DNA of 64,000 bases, taken from NCBI GenBank assembly GCA_036705565.1, contig JAUBUY010000001.1. The stretch is one strand, 5' to 3'. This document shows positions 53,908-62,845 of this stretch, one piece after another. This DNA comes from Microcoleus sp036705565. Lineage in GTDB: Bacteria; Cyanobacteriota; Cyanobacteriia; Cyanobacteriales; Microcoleaceae. A program made the translations under genes and the position numbers. The notes beneath the pieces were generated by a model. The model searched no databases. It saw nothing but the letters and a program-made list of their open reading frames with translations, and was not told where the DNA came from. Within the stretch, counting starts at the first letter, position 1, and every line of letters begins with the position of its first letter.

Positions 53908-55977
53908 ATGAATGTCAAGACAGTATCGCCAGCCTCCCCGCCAACTTATGTAAATTCAGGGACTCAGGCTGTACTAAGCAATCTCCAAGATGCAAATACA
54001 ATTCCCCTGCAAGCAGTACCAGTATCACTAGAGACGGAGCACGTAACGGACGATCGGCTCAAATCAGCCAGAGACATAGCTTTCGAGTTAGCCGGAGATG
54101 CTGTTCGGTACGATCCAGTGGCGATCGCAGCCCAGTACCGAAATCGACCTCTACAAGTCTGGGGAAGGCTGTCGAGCGTTGTTTGGACATTTTTTAGCTT
54201 TGCCTTCAGTGTGTGGTTCGACGGCAAAACAGGTCGTACCGCCACCAACGAAAAGCGCCGCGCCGTCCGACTGCGAGAAATTCTGGGTCAACTCGGCCCA
54301 GCTTTCATCAAAATCGGACAAGCACTCTCAACACGCCCCGACTTAGTACCGCCAGTATATTTAGAAGAACTAACAACGCTGCAAGACCAATTGCCAGCAT
54401 TTCCCAACGAAGTAGCATATCAATTCATCCAAGAAGAATTGGGCGCCCACCCCAAAGACATCTACGCAGAAATCAGCCCCGATCCGATCGCAGCAGCATC
54501 TCTCGGACAAGTCTACAAAGGCAAACTCAAAACCGGAGAAACAGTCGCAATCAAAGTCCAGCGACCGGGTTTAGCCGAAAACATCGGCTTAGATATTTAC
54601 ATCCTGCGGCGCGTTGCAGTTTGGGCGCAAAACACCTTCAAAATAATTCGCAGTGACCTCGCAGCAATTATGGACGAGTTGGGCGAGCGCATTTACGAAG
54701 AAATGGACTACACCCACGAAGGTCAAAATGCCGAACGGTTTGCCCAACTATACGGCCACATCAAAGACATTTATGTTCCCAGCATCTACTGGGAATATAC
54801 CCGCCGCCGCGTCTTAACAATGGAGTGGATCACCGGCATCAAACTTACGAATTTAGAGGCCGTTAAAGCTCAAGGAATCGACGCTCCTTACTTAATTGAA
54901 GTGGGGGTGCAGTGCTCTCTCAGACAACTTCTAGAACACGGTTTCTTTCACGCCGATCCGCATCCCGGCAATCTTTTGGCAACTCCTGACGGTCAATTAG
55001 CTTATCTCGATTTCGGGATGATGAGCGAAGTTAAACCTTATCAGCGATACGGCTTGTTGGAAGCTGTGGTGCATTTGGTGAACCGCGACTTTGAAGGTTT
55101 AGCAAAAGATTATGTCAAGTTGGAGTTTTTAACGCCAGATACGGATTTAACGCCAATTATTCCAGCTTTGGCGGGGGTATTTAACAATGCTTTGGGTGCT
55201 AGCGTTGCCGAACTCAATTTCAAAAGCATTACTGACGAACTTTCGGCGGTGATGTACGAATATCCTTTCCGGGTTCCAGCTTACTATGCTTTGATTATTC
55301 GATCGCTCGTCACGTTAGAAGGGATTGCCATTAATGTCGATCCAGAATTCAAAGTGTTGAGCAAAGCCTATCCTTACGTTGCAAAACGGCTGTTGAGCGA
55401 CCCCGCACCGGAATTGAGAGCATCCCTGCAAGATTTGCTGTTCAAACAAGGCGAATTCCGCTGGAACCGCTTAGAAAACTTGCTCAACAATGCCCGCGAG
55501 AGCGAGGATTACGATGTCAGCAAAATCTTGAACCAAGCATTAGAATATTTATTTTCCGAAAGAGGAGATTTCATTCGCGATCGTATTGTCCTCGAATTAG
55601 TCAAAAGTCTCGACACACTTTCCAGCAACGCCTTTGCTAACGCCAAAGCAGTCGTCGGCGAATGGTTTGGAGTCAAGGCAAATCAACCTGTGGTTTCACC
55701 AACTGAACAAAAAAACCTACAACACATCAAACGGATTTGGGATATTTTGCAATCAACTCCCGGTTTTGACGGGATGAAAGTATTGCAGCTTCTTCCGCAG
55801 TTATTGGTGAAACCCCAAGTGCAGAATATGGGGCAGAAAGTAGTCGGCGGTTTAGCTCAAAGAGCAGTTGCTAGGGTTATTCGCGAGTTTTTGCTTTCGC
55901 AGGAACCGGATGCGATTCCCGTGAATGGAAGCTACCCTAAAACTTCGCCTCAGTTGTCTTTACCTGCGGCGAAGTAG
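53908..55977 (+). CDS. ABC1/AarF/UbiB family kinase-like protein
   Basis: A 689-residue atypical kinase. The KxGQ-type motif AFIKIGQALSTRPDLVP (about residue 133), the alanine-rich nucleotide loop AAASLGQVYKG, the ATP-lysine in VAIKVQRPG, catalytic HADPHPGNLLA and DFGMMSE are all present. The C-terminal 250 residues are helical and end in an amphipathic stretch. UbiB-like proteins act in quinone or prenyl-lipid metabolism; cyanobacteria and plastids have several paralogues. The first 60 residues are a low-complexity extension. Confidence 0.95.
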   Translation: MNVKTVSPASPPTYVNSGTQAVLSNLQDANTIPLQAVPVSLETEHVTDDRLKSARDIAFELAGDAVRYDPVAIAAQYRNRPLQVWGRLSSVVWTFFSFAFSVWFDGKTGRTATNEKRRAVRLREILGQLGPAFIKIGQALSTRPDLVPPVYLEELTTLQDQLPAFPNEVAYQFIQEELGAHPKDIYAEISPDPIAAASLGQVYKGKLKTGETVAIKVQRPGLAENIGLDIYILRRVAVWAQNTFKIIRSDLAAIMDELGERIYEEMDYTHEGQNAERFAQLYGHIKDIYVPSIYWEYTRRRVLTMEWITGIKLTNLEAVKAQGIDAPYLIEVGVQCSLRQLLEHGFFHADPHPGNLLATPDGQLAYLDFGMMSEVKPYQRYGLLEAVVHLVNRDFEGLAKDYVKLEFLTPDTDLTPIIPALAGVFNNALGASVAELNFKSITDELSAVMYEYPFRVPAYYALIIRSLVTLEGIAINVDPEFKVLSKAYPYVAKRLLSDPAPELRASLQDLLFKQGEFRWNRLENLLNNARESEDYDVSKILNQALEYLFSERGDFIRDRIVLELVKSLDTLSSNAFANAKAVVGEWFGVKANQPVVSPTEQKNLQHIKRIWDILQSTPGFDGMKVLQLLPQLLVKPQVQNMGQKVVGGLAQRAVARVIREFLLSQEPDAIPVNGSYPKTSPQLSLPAAK

Positions 55978-55979
55978 TT

Positions 55980-56102
55980 ATATCATGTCAGGCGAATTGA
56001 CCATAATTCCTGTAGGGGCGGGTTCACCAATATCTACAATAGAAACGAGAGATTCTGTAAACCCGCCCCAGCTTTTGAGCGTGCTCGATCGACCATGATA
56101 TT
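55980..56102. repeat. ATATCATGTC-bounded element, copy 3
   Basis: A 123-bp element just after the ABC1 gene, with ends ATATCATGTC and ACCATGATATT and the core GGGGCGGGTTCACCAA...AAACCCGCCCC. It shares its layout and core with the copies at 17530 and 34090. Confidence 0.8.
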
Positions 56103-56185
56103 AAATTGGGATATTGGGATTTTTTGACCGCAGATATTAGCAGATAAACACAGATGAACGCAGATGAAATGTCGTCTGCGTTCTT

Positions 56186-56711
56186 TTAATTAAGCTTGAA
56201 TCCTTTAGCGGCTAATTGCTGGCGGAGACTTTGGATTATTACGCGATCGAGAGTATTTTCACCACTATTGGTACTAGATTGGCGCTGTTGTTCAATATAT
56301 GCTGTACGCTTTTGAGATAAGTCGCGGATGGTCTTTTTAATGGCCTCTCTTTCGGTTTTCTTTCCAGCTACATATGCTTTTTTCTGTTAGCGTCATCCCT
56401 CGCATGATTTCGGGTAAATTATCATCTGATATTGCCTCTAGTTTAACTGTGCCGTTTTCGAGAGCATCGAGCAAGTCCCAAGAAGCATTATCATAGTATT
56501 CAGAAGCTTTGGACGCACTACGCAAAACCCTATTCCTGCCAGCATTACTATCTTCAACTGCTTGACGTTGTTGTCCTATTCTTCCTTCTCTACCGTAAGG
56601 AATGTAGGTTTGATTTAGTTTAGTATTCCAAGTAGAAATTTCGTCGTAAGGGGACTTGATTACTACAATTTGTTGGTTTTGATTAATGTTGAAGCTACTG
56701 CCTTTTGCTAA
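56186..56711 (-). pseudogene. broken vWA-type protein gene (C-terminal part)
   Basis: The minus strand encodes the C-terminal region of a von Willebrand factor A-containing protein: LNQTYIPYG, QQRQAVEDSNAG, SASKASEYYDNASWDLLDAL, DDNLPEIMRGM, TLTE. A one-base loss in an A6 run (56378-56383) breaks the frame; after it the other frame continues KKAYVAGKKTEREAIKKTI and RTAYIEQQRQ to a stop at 56186. The 5' half with the vWA core is missing; a MITE abuts at 56712. A 154-residue reading from 56801 is partly MITE-encoded and is not a real protein. Confidence 0.65.
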
Positions 56712-56830
56712 GGAATGAGAATTAAATAACTTCCACTCTTGAAAGTGGGATGGGCCTAAGAGCCCATCCAAAAAGGACGGGCTCTTAGGCCCATCCCACA
56801 AACTTGTGGAAGTTATTTAATTCTCATTCC
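56712..56830. mobile_element. MITE copy 3 (119 bp), perfect terminal repeats
   Basis: Perfect 21-bp terminal inverted repeats (GGAATGAGAATTAAA...) around a GGGCCTAAGAGCCC / GGGCTCTTAGGCCC hairpin. The flanks are TAA on the left and AAA on the right, so the target duplication is imperfect or one side is rearranged. It cuts the vWA-type pseudogene. Confidence 0.85.
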
Positions 56831-56997
56831 AAAGATCGATCGCCCCTCAAGCCTTTTTGTTCTTTCTATTTATTTATCAGGGTGAGCTCGGTAGTTTTAT
56901 GCAAAACTCTCCAGTTTTTTTGGTCGAGTTTGGCAAAGACTGCGTGGAAGTACGGAACCACGGGTGTTTTGGGGATTTAAGGGCGATCGAATAACGC
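56831..56997. repeat. 167-bp direct repeat, copy A
   Basis: Identical to 57181-57347 except for one base (G to T within the T-run near 56919). It begins AAAGATCGATCGCCCCTC and ends GCGATCGAATAACGC. It contains a 31-codon frame (56899-56994) starting MQNSPVFLVEFGKDCVEV. Confidence 0.9.
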
Positions 56998-57010
56998 GCT
57001 TTCCCAGAAT

Positions 57011-57129
57011 CCGGCGGGGAATGAATTCCCCGCCTCATAGCGAAAGTCCTCTCAAAGAGGACTGGTAAATTCTTCAGTCGGCGACCGACGACTTTCGCTT
57101 TGAGGCTCTTGTTTCAACAAGAGCCGGAG
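57011..57129. repeat. CAGGGAATGAATTCCCTG-type hairpin element, GC variant
   Basis: CCGGCGGGGAATGAATTCCCCGCCTC, then GCGAAAGTCC...GACTTTCGC, then GCTCTTGTTTCAACAAGAGCCGG. It lies exactly between the two 167-bp direct repeats, like a cargo between duplicated flanks. Confidence 0.75.
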
Positions 57130-57180
57130 TTCGGGATTGCGAGATAGCCGGATTGCGCGATCGATCTGCTTGTTAACACT

Positions 57181-57347
57181 AAAGATCGATCGCCCCTCAA
57201 GCCTTTTTGTTCTTTCTATTTATTTATCAGGGTGAGCTCGGTAGTTTTATGCAAAACTCTCCAGTTTTTTTTGTCGAGTTTGGCAAAGACTGCGTGGAAG
57301 TACGGAACCACGGGTGTTTTGGGGATTTAAGGGCGATCGAATAACGC
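57181..57347. repeat. 167-bp direct repeat, copy B
   Basis: Second copy, 350 bp from copy A. It lies about 245 bp upstream of the CHAT locus start and could contribute its promoter region. The 31-codon frame is retained with one Leu-to-Phe change. Confidence 0.9.
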
Positions 57348-57356
57348 ACGGGTGGT

Positions 57357-57423
57357 CATAAACCGGGTTTTTCGCAGAAGACTTCGTTACAAACCTGCAT
57401 AAATCGCAAAAACCCGGTTTATG
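57357..57423. repeat. CATAAACCGGGTTTTT inverted repeat
   Basis: 16-bp arms CATAAACCGGGTTTTT and AAAAACCCGGTTTATG around a 35-bp loop; the same family as 15633-15695. Confidence 0.75.
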
Positions 57424-57591
57424 CAGGTTTTGATGCGTCTTAACAAAAATTCACATCTAATTCAACTGCCCAATCCACCGCACAGCAAGACTTTCAACCA
57501 TCCTCTGAAAAAAATTTCTGAATTTCGCATAAATTCCTCCAACTTACCCTGATAAATAAATGTAGGAACAAAGTTGCGGCCGCACTTAACT

Positions 57592-58383
57592 ATGACTGAT
57601 AAATCCAACCCCTCCGAGGGGGAAGACCACTTATCCGACGAAACCGATGCTGTTGGGTGCTCAGTAAAATCGGAAAAGTTCGATCGAGATCCCGCACACC
57701 AGCAAATCGTCGAACTCGTCACCAAAGCTTGCCAGCAGCCCCCCGGCAGTATCAGGCGAAGTCGTTTCTTGAATCAACTAATTCGAGAGATTATCAAATC
57801 CGGCAAACTCTGGAAACCAAAAACACCTTACTATGAAGAGGCATTGCAAGAAACCTGGATCTATCTCAATCGAAATTTATGTGAAGCTACCACAGCAAAA
57901 CGACCTTACGATCCCGAAGAAAGCCTGATTACTACTTGGTTAAATAGCTATCTCGAAAGGCGGCTTTTTGATTGTCGTCTGGCCCCAATAAAAGAAAGTG
58001 AGACACCAAACCGCCGTCGAATAGCGTCCTCAGAAGGAAAACAAGACAAAGAAACCATCAATCCCATTGACTATCTCGCCGCCGATTATGATGTAAGTTT
58101 CTATTTGGACGAACTTCTCGCATGGATAGAAACCGATCCAAATAACGAGTTAAAAAGCAGACACGTTAGAGGCAAACCGCAGATAAATTGTCAAGTTTTA
58201 TTGCAGCGAAAATGTTTGTACGGTCAAAGTCTTAAAGAACTCGCCAAAGAGTTTGGCTGCGCCCATTCTACTTTATATCAATTGTTCAACAATGACTGCC
58301 GTCATCTGCTGCAAAAATTTTGCGAAGACCAAGGATATCAAACTTTAAATATACCAGGAGTGTACCAAAACAATGAACCATAA
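57592..58383 (+). CDS. sigma-70-like protein, divergent
   Basis: A 263-residue protein that resembles a small group IV sigma factor. The middle has a region-2-like helix set (YYEEALQETWIYLNRNL, DPEESLITTWLNSYLERRL). The C-terminal helix-turn-helix LKELAKEFGCAHSTLYQLF matches region 4. An unusual acidic N-terminus of about 35 residues and a long insertion (about 140-180) separate the parts. ATG 57592 is chosen over an upstream TTG. It overlaps the next gene by 11 bases, so the five-gene locus starts here. It may control the locus itself; that is inference. Confidence 0.75.
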   Translation: MTDKSNPSEGEDHLSDETDAVGCSVKSEKFDRDPAHQQIVELVTKACQQPPGSIRRSRFLNQLIREIIKSGKLWKPKTPYYEEALQETWIYLNRNLCEATTAKRPYDPEESLITTWLNSYLERRLFDCRLAPIKESETPNRRRIASSEGKQDKETINPIDYLAADYDVSFYLDELLAWIETDPNNELKSRHVRGKPQINCQVLLQRKCLYGQSLKELAKEFGCAHSTLYQLFNNDCRHLLQKFCEDQGYQTLNIPGVYQNNEP

Positions 58384-59533
58384 CAACCTTTGGGAAATCG
58401 AATCTTTGCCAATGCCAATTACTCAGAAGGCACTGCAAGTTGCTCAGCAGTTTGCCACCCAACAGCGCCACCCGCAAAGGCACGAGCAAGTTTATCTCAA
58501 TACTTTGGCAGTGCTGGCAGTTCGCGATTATCTAAAAATCATCGATATTGAGACTGACTTGACTGAATGCGATAGCTGGAATCCCGTAATTCGCCTGTTT
58601 GCAGATGCGGGAGATTTGTATGTTAAAGGATTGGGAAAAATCGAATGCCGTCCAATTAAAAATCGACATCAAACTCAAGAAACTGGCAACCAGAATTCAT
58701 CTGCACATCCGCCTGAGATTTGCCCAGTGCCGGTGGAAGCAAGGGCAGAACGCATTGGCTATATTGCTGTAGAAATTGATGAGGAGGAAAAGGAAGCGAG
58801 ATTGCTTGGTTTTTCTCCCAATGCGGATGCGGGGGAATTAGTATTGAGCGAATTGCATTCCCTGGATGATTTTTTAGGGCATCTAGAACATTTGTTGGAA
58901 TCTCAAATTAACCTCAGTCAGTGGTTGATGAATGTATTTACGGCTGATTGGCTGCCTTTTGAAGCGGTATTTAACCAGCAGACACAAACTTCTCAGGTGG
59001 AGATTCAAAATCCGGTTGAATCTCAGTTAGGCAATTGGTGGCAAAATTTTGTAGACAGATGTTTGCAGCAATTGGATCGAGGTAAACAAAATTTAAAAAA
59101 CTTGATTTCTCCTGACGAAACCCCCAGTTTTGCATTACGAGGAGGTGGAAATTCGAGAGAAGAATCTGCGTTACAGAGCAGTCAAAGTAGCATCAATAGG
59201 TTTCCCGAAGCCGATGTCACGCGGGCTAAGTTGATTGACTTGGGAATGCGGCTGGGAAGGACAACGGTGGCTTTGTTGGTGGCGATTGCTGAAGAGAGCG
59301 ATCGCACTGTCAGAGTTCACGTTCAACTGCATCCGGCGATCGGAGAACGTTACCTGCCCCAGAATATTAAACTTTCCTTAATCTCCGACATCGGTAAAAA
59401 TCTAACCGAGTCACAATCAAGGATTCAGGAGAGGTACATTTTGCTGAAGGATATTGAGGTCGATCGAGACGAGAGTTTTAGTATTCGAGTAGCTTTAGAT
59501 GATTTCAGCGTCACAGAAAATTTTGTGGTATGA
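58373..59533 (+). CDS. DUF1822 family protein
   Basis: A 386-residue soluble protein of the cyanobacterial DUF1822 family. The typical opening LPMPITQKALQVAQQFATQQ and QVYLNTLAVLAVRDYL is followed by ECDSWNP. The centre has an adaptor-like segment (IGYIAVEIDEEEKEARLLGF, LLESQINLSQWL), and the C-terminus has TVALLVAIAEESDRTVRV and VQLHPAIGERYLP. The biochemical role is unknown; it commonly sits between a sigma-like gene and a CHAT gene. It overlaps the sigma-like gene by 11 bases and lies 31 bases before the CHAT gene. Confidence 0.88.
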   Translation: MNHNNLWEIESLPMPITQKALQVAQQFATQQRHPQRHEQVYLNTLAVLAVRDYLKIIDIETDLTECDSWNPVIRLFADAGDLYVKGLGKIECRPIKNRHQTQETGNQNSSAHPPEICPVPVEARAERIGYIAVEIDEEEKEARLLGFSPNADAGELVLSELHSLDDFLGHLEHLLESQINLSQWLMNVFTADWLPFEAVFNQQTQTSQVEIQNPVESQLGNWWQNFVDRCLQQLDRGKQNLKNLISPDETPSFALRGGGNSREESALQSSQSSINRFPEADVTRAKLIDLGMRLGRTTVALLVAIAEESDRTVRVHVQLHPAIGERYLPQNIKLSLISDIGKNLTESQSRIQERYILLKDIEVDRDESFSIRVALDDFSVTENFVV

Positions 59534-59564
59534 TATCTCGATTAACTCTACTCGCGTCTAATTT

Positions 59565-61427
59565 ATGAGCTTAAGATTTATCTTGGGTTTAGGGATTGGG
59601 GATTTACACAAGGGTTTTCCCGACATCACAGGGGAGTTTCAAGAAAACCAAACAACAGTTCATAAATTTAAAGGAAGTTTGCCACCAGCCCCGGAAGTTG
59701 ATGATCTGCAAAAAAGATGGCAACTTATTTGTCGTGCGGGAAAATCTAGCAACATCCTTTCTAGAATTAAAGTTAAGGCTACAGGGACAACCAATATTTG
59801 TGAAGATAATCCTCAATTGATCTATCAATATTTGAATGAATCTATGAGGCTGTGGCTGAGTAGTGAGGAGTTTTATGCGGGAATTGAGCATAATTTTAGA
59901 AATGTAGTTGATGCGTTTGGTGGTCGAGATCGGTGCTTTGAAGTATTTCTCGAAATCAAAGATTCGGAAAATTGGCATCTGCCTTGGGATGCGTGGAAAT
60001 TTCGCGAAGATTACAAAAACTGTGAAATAATTAAAAGTCCGTCCCAGTATAGAAAAGCTCTCAAAAAGGCAACTACAGGCGGAATGCCTCTGCCTTCGCG
60101 AGGTAGAATTTTATGTGTCTCCGGTAATAGTGACGGACTCGATCTGAAACAAGATGAGAAAAGTCTTCAAATGTCTTTTGGCGATCGCTGCAAGTTAGAA
60201 TTTATGCAACAGCCAACACCGGAAAAGCTACGCGAGAAGTTGTTAGAGGATGAAAAAAATTGGCAGATTTTATATTACGGCGGGCATAGCAATAGCAATG
60301 CTGTCAATGGATGGCTGCATATTAATGAAGCAGATTGCGATAATACTGTCACAATAGACTATTTAAAAGAGGGGTTGGAAAAATCAATTTTTCAAGGATT
60401 GGAGTTGCTAATTTTAAACTCGTGTTCTAGCCTCCAATTGGCAGCAGATTTAGTAGCTGGAGGCTTGCCTTTACCGTCAATGATTGTGATGCGTGCGCCG
60501 ATACCAGAAAAAATTGCTCACGATTTTGTTAAGTCTTTATTCGGATATTTAAGCAAAGAATATCCTTTGTTTTTAGCAGTACGAAAAGCTAAGGATTATT
60601 TACAGAAATGGGAATCTCAGTTTCCCGGTGCGAGTGCGATACCAGTGCTCTGTCAGCAGCCAACTTTTGATGGGTTGACTTTACTGCAATTAAAGCGCGA
60701 TCGCCCTTTGATGGCTGCTGCGGATGATGTGGTGGACGATCGCCCAAACAACGATATCTCTATTTTTATTTCTAATTTGATGCAGCGCCTGGGAATCGGT
60801 TTAGCTACTACCGCTAGCAGTTATATGTTAATGGGCCCGATACTTGCCCCAGTTGCGAATCAAATTGGCATGGCAAACCACCGTCAAAATAAACCTTTAA
60901 TTGCTAAATTATTCTACAAATTAGCCAGCTTAATTAATCTGAATTATGCACAACCTTACTATAATTTAGCTATGTTGTGCGACGAATTGAATGACGATCG
61001 CGGTGCGTTAGAGGCCATGCAAAATGCTGTATTGCGAGGACTTCCTGATGCTTCTGCTCAAATATCTAAATTATTCATTCGCAAGGATAAACATCAAGCA
61101 GCTTTAAAGGCGATCAACCTTTGTTTAGAACACGCTAAATACGACGGTGTAAAAGCTGCTTGTATCAAAAATCGCGGCTGGATACGGTTTAAAGAACAGC
61201 AGTATGACGATGCAGAGATAGATTTTCAAACAGCAATTGGATTGACAGACAATAGCCCGGAAGCTCACTGTTTTTTAGCACGGGTTATGGAAACTAAAGG
61301 TAAGCCCCATGAAGCGTTAGAACACTGGGAAAAAACGATTAAATATTCTAAATCTAGCGTACCAGAACAAGAGCAATGTATCCAAAGTGCTAAACAACAT
61401 TTACGAATAAAAGGAAATATCAAGTGA
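59565..61427 (+). CDS. CHAT domain (caspase-like) peptidase with TPRs
   Basis: A 620-residue protein. The CHAT domain occupies about residues 80-360, with the catalytic pair His241 (YYGGHSNSN) and Cys287 (LLILNSCSSLQLA) both intact. A hydrophobic segment (about 405-430, ASSYMLMGPILAPVANQIG) may anchor it in the membrane. C-terminal TPR-like helices (about 435-615) include AQPYYNLAMLCDELNDDRGA and PEAHCFLARVMETKGKPHEA. Family knowledge: CHAT proteases include HetF and gasdermin-cleaving or Craspase-type proteases. Here the substrate is unknown; the downstream secreted proteins are candidates. It overlaps the next gene by four bases (GTGA). Confidence 0.92.
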   Translation: MSLRFILGLGIGDLHKGFPDITGEFQENQTTVHKFKGSLPPAPEVDDLQKRWQLICRAGKSSNILSRIKVKATGTTNICEDNPQLIYQYLNESMRLWLSSEEFYAGIEHNFRNVVDAFGGRDRCFEVFLEIKDSENWHLPWDAWKFREDYKNCEIIKSPSQYRKALKKATTGGMPLPSRGRILCVSGNSDGLDLKQDEKSLQMSFGDRCKLEFMQQPTPEKLREKLLEDEKNWQILYYGGHSNSNAVNGWLHINEADCDNTVTIDYLKEGLEKSIFQGLELLILNSCSSLQLAADLVAGGLPLPSMIVMRAPIPEKIAHDFVKSLFGYLSKEYPLFLAVRKAKDYLQKWESQFPGASAIPVLCQQPTFDGLTLLQLKRDRPLMAAADDVVDDRPNNDISIFISNLMQRLGIGLATTASSYMLMGPILAPVANQIGMANHRQNKPLIAKLFYKLASLINLNYAQPYYNLAMLCDELNDDRGALEAMQNAVLRGLPDASAQISKLFIRKDKHQAALKAINLCLEHAKYDGVKAACIKNRGWIRFKEQQYDDAEIDFQTAIGLTDNSPEAHCFLARVMETKGKPHEALEHWEKTIKYSKSSVPEQEQCIQSAKQHLRIKGNIK

Positions 61428-62530
61428 AAATCAGGATTGCAGTTTCTATAGCTTTAAGCTCGATCGCAACTACCGCACTAGCAGCCAGTAACAGAATATC
61501 CAACGGACTGATTATCCATAGTAGCGGGGAAGTTGCGATCGAGCGCCAAAACGGGCTAATTGTCCGCCCTACCAGCGGTACGCCGATTTATCCGGGAGAC
61601 ACACTGCGAACAGCACAAAACGCACAACTGACTATCCAATGTGCAGATTTGGGAATTAAGTCGATCGCAGGGAGTGAAAATCAATTGAATAGCTGTTTGT
61701 TAGCCAAACAAGAGTCGAAATCTGATTGCAGCAAGGACTTGATTAAATGTCCCGATCGCGGCGACGATAAAATTGCTTGGAATAGCGCGCCAATTCCTTA
61801 TATTATCAGTCCGCGGCGGACGAAATTGCTCGACAGCAAGCCAATTTTGCGGTGGAATCCGGTTGCTGGTGCTACTAGCTATAAGTTGAGCCTCCGGGAA
61901 AATGGAGCGAAATTAAACTGGGAAATGACTGTTAGCGGTACTGAGGCTGTGTATCCGGGGGAACCGGCGCTGAAACCGGGTGTTAGGTACCGATTGATTG
62001 TCGAGGCGAATACGGGTGTTTCTTCAGAAAGTGCTGTTGGGGAGGGGGATATCGAGTTTAGCTTGCTGGATGAGACTGAGGTGGAAAGGGTGAAAAGTGA
62101 GGTTGGGGCGATCGACAAACAAGTACCTAACGAAAACGCCAAAAAATTAGCCATTTCTAGCGTTTATCTTAACACAAACTTGATTGCCGAAGCAAGAGAA
62201 ATTTTAGAAAATTTACAAGAAACAGGCATGAAAACACCGCCCATTTATCGCACGTTGGGCGATTTGTATCTAGAAAAGCTACAACTGGTTCCCCAGGCTG
62301 AAGTCTACTATTCCAAGGTGATTAATACGGCGAAACCTGACGATATTGAGGAGTTGACGGCCGCTAGATACGGATTGGGACAAGTTCATTCAGCCATGAG
62401 AAATAATCTGGAAGCTATGAAATATTTGCGAATGGCAAAAGATGGATATACAACCTTGGGAGATTTGCCAATGGTGGAAAAAGTAGAGAAGCAATTGCGA
62501 GATTTGCAAAGGAGGGAAGACAGGAAATAG
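61424..62530 (+). CDS. exported FecR-like/TPR protein
   Basis: A 368-residue protein with a signal peptide (IAVSIALSSIATTALAA, cut near residue 21). A FecR-like segment (YPGDTLRTAQNAQLTIQCADLG, about 45-70), a Fn3-like strand region (LLDSKPILRWNPVAGATSYKL) and C-terminal TPR helices (RTLGDLYLEKLQLVPQAEVYYS, KYLRMAKDGYTTLGD) follow. The start is GTG, overlapping the CHAT stop. It probably works in the periplasm as a scaffold or sensor. The FecR similarity is modest. Confidence 0.82.
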   Translation: MKIRIAVSIALSSIATTALAASNRISNGLIIHSSGEVAIERQNGLIVRPTSGTPIYPGDTLRTAQNAQLTIQCADLGIKSIAGSENQLNSCLLAKQESKSDCSKDLIKCPDRGDDKIAWNSAPIPYIISPRRTKLLDSKPILRWNPVAGATSYKLSLRENGAKLNWEMTVSGTEAVYPGEPALKPGVRYRLIVEANTGVSSESAVGEGDIEFSLLDETEVERVKSEVGAIDKQVPNENAKKLAISSVYLNTNLIAEAREILENLQETGMKTPPIYRTLGDLYLEKLQLVPQAEVYYSKVINTAKPDDIEELTAARYGLGQVHSAMRNNLEAMKYLRMAKDGYTTLGDLPMVEKVEKQLRDLQRREDRK

Positions 62531-62561
62531 TAAGGGGCTGTGACGTTAATTCCGGCAGGGT

Positions 62562-62700
62562 TGTGACGTTAATTTCGGCAGGGAATGAATTCCCTGCCTC
62601 AAAGCAAAAGTCCACTAAAGTGGACTGACATCAAACTTTTTTCTACAGTTCTATTCAAAGGACTTTCGCTATTAGCCAGGGAATTCATTCCCTGGCGGAC
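62562..62700. repeat. CAGGGAATGAATTCCCTG element, copy 3 of 4
   Basis: TGTGACGTTAATTTCGG, the palindrome, then GCAAAAGTCCACTAAAGTGGACT, then GGACTTTCGC, and the inverse palindrome CAGGGAATTCATTCCCTG. It is about 90% identical to the next copy. Confidence 0.85.
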
Positions 62701-62709
62701 TCGCGGGAT

Positions 62710-62845
62710 GTGACGTTAATTCCGGCAGGGAATGAATTCCCTGCCTCAAAGCAAAAGTCCACTAAAGTGGACTGACATTAAACTTTTTCTACAGTCCTCT
62801 TCAGAGGACTTTCGCTATTAGCCAGGGAATTCATTCCCTGGCGGA
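62710..62845. repeat. CAGGGAATGAATTCCCTG element, copy 4 of 4
   Basis: A tandem neighbour of the preceding copy in the same orientation; the pair looks like a recent duplication of about 148 bp. Confidence 0.85.

Noticed and set aside
56712..56801. N-terminal 30 codons of a 154-residue minus-strand frame
   Set aside because: They translate the MITE hairpin; the protein would be an artefact of the insertion.
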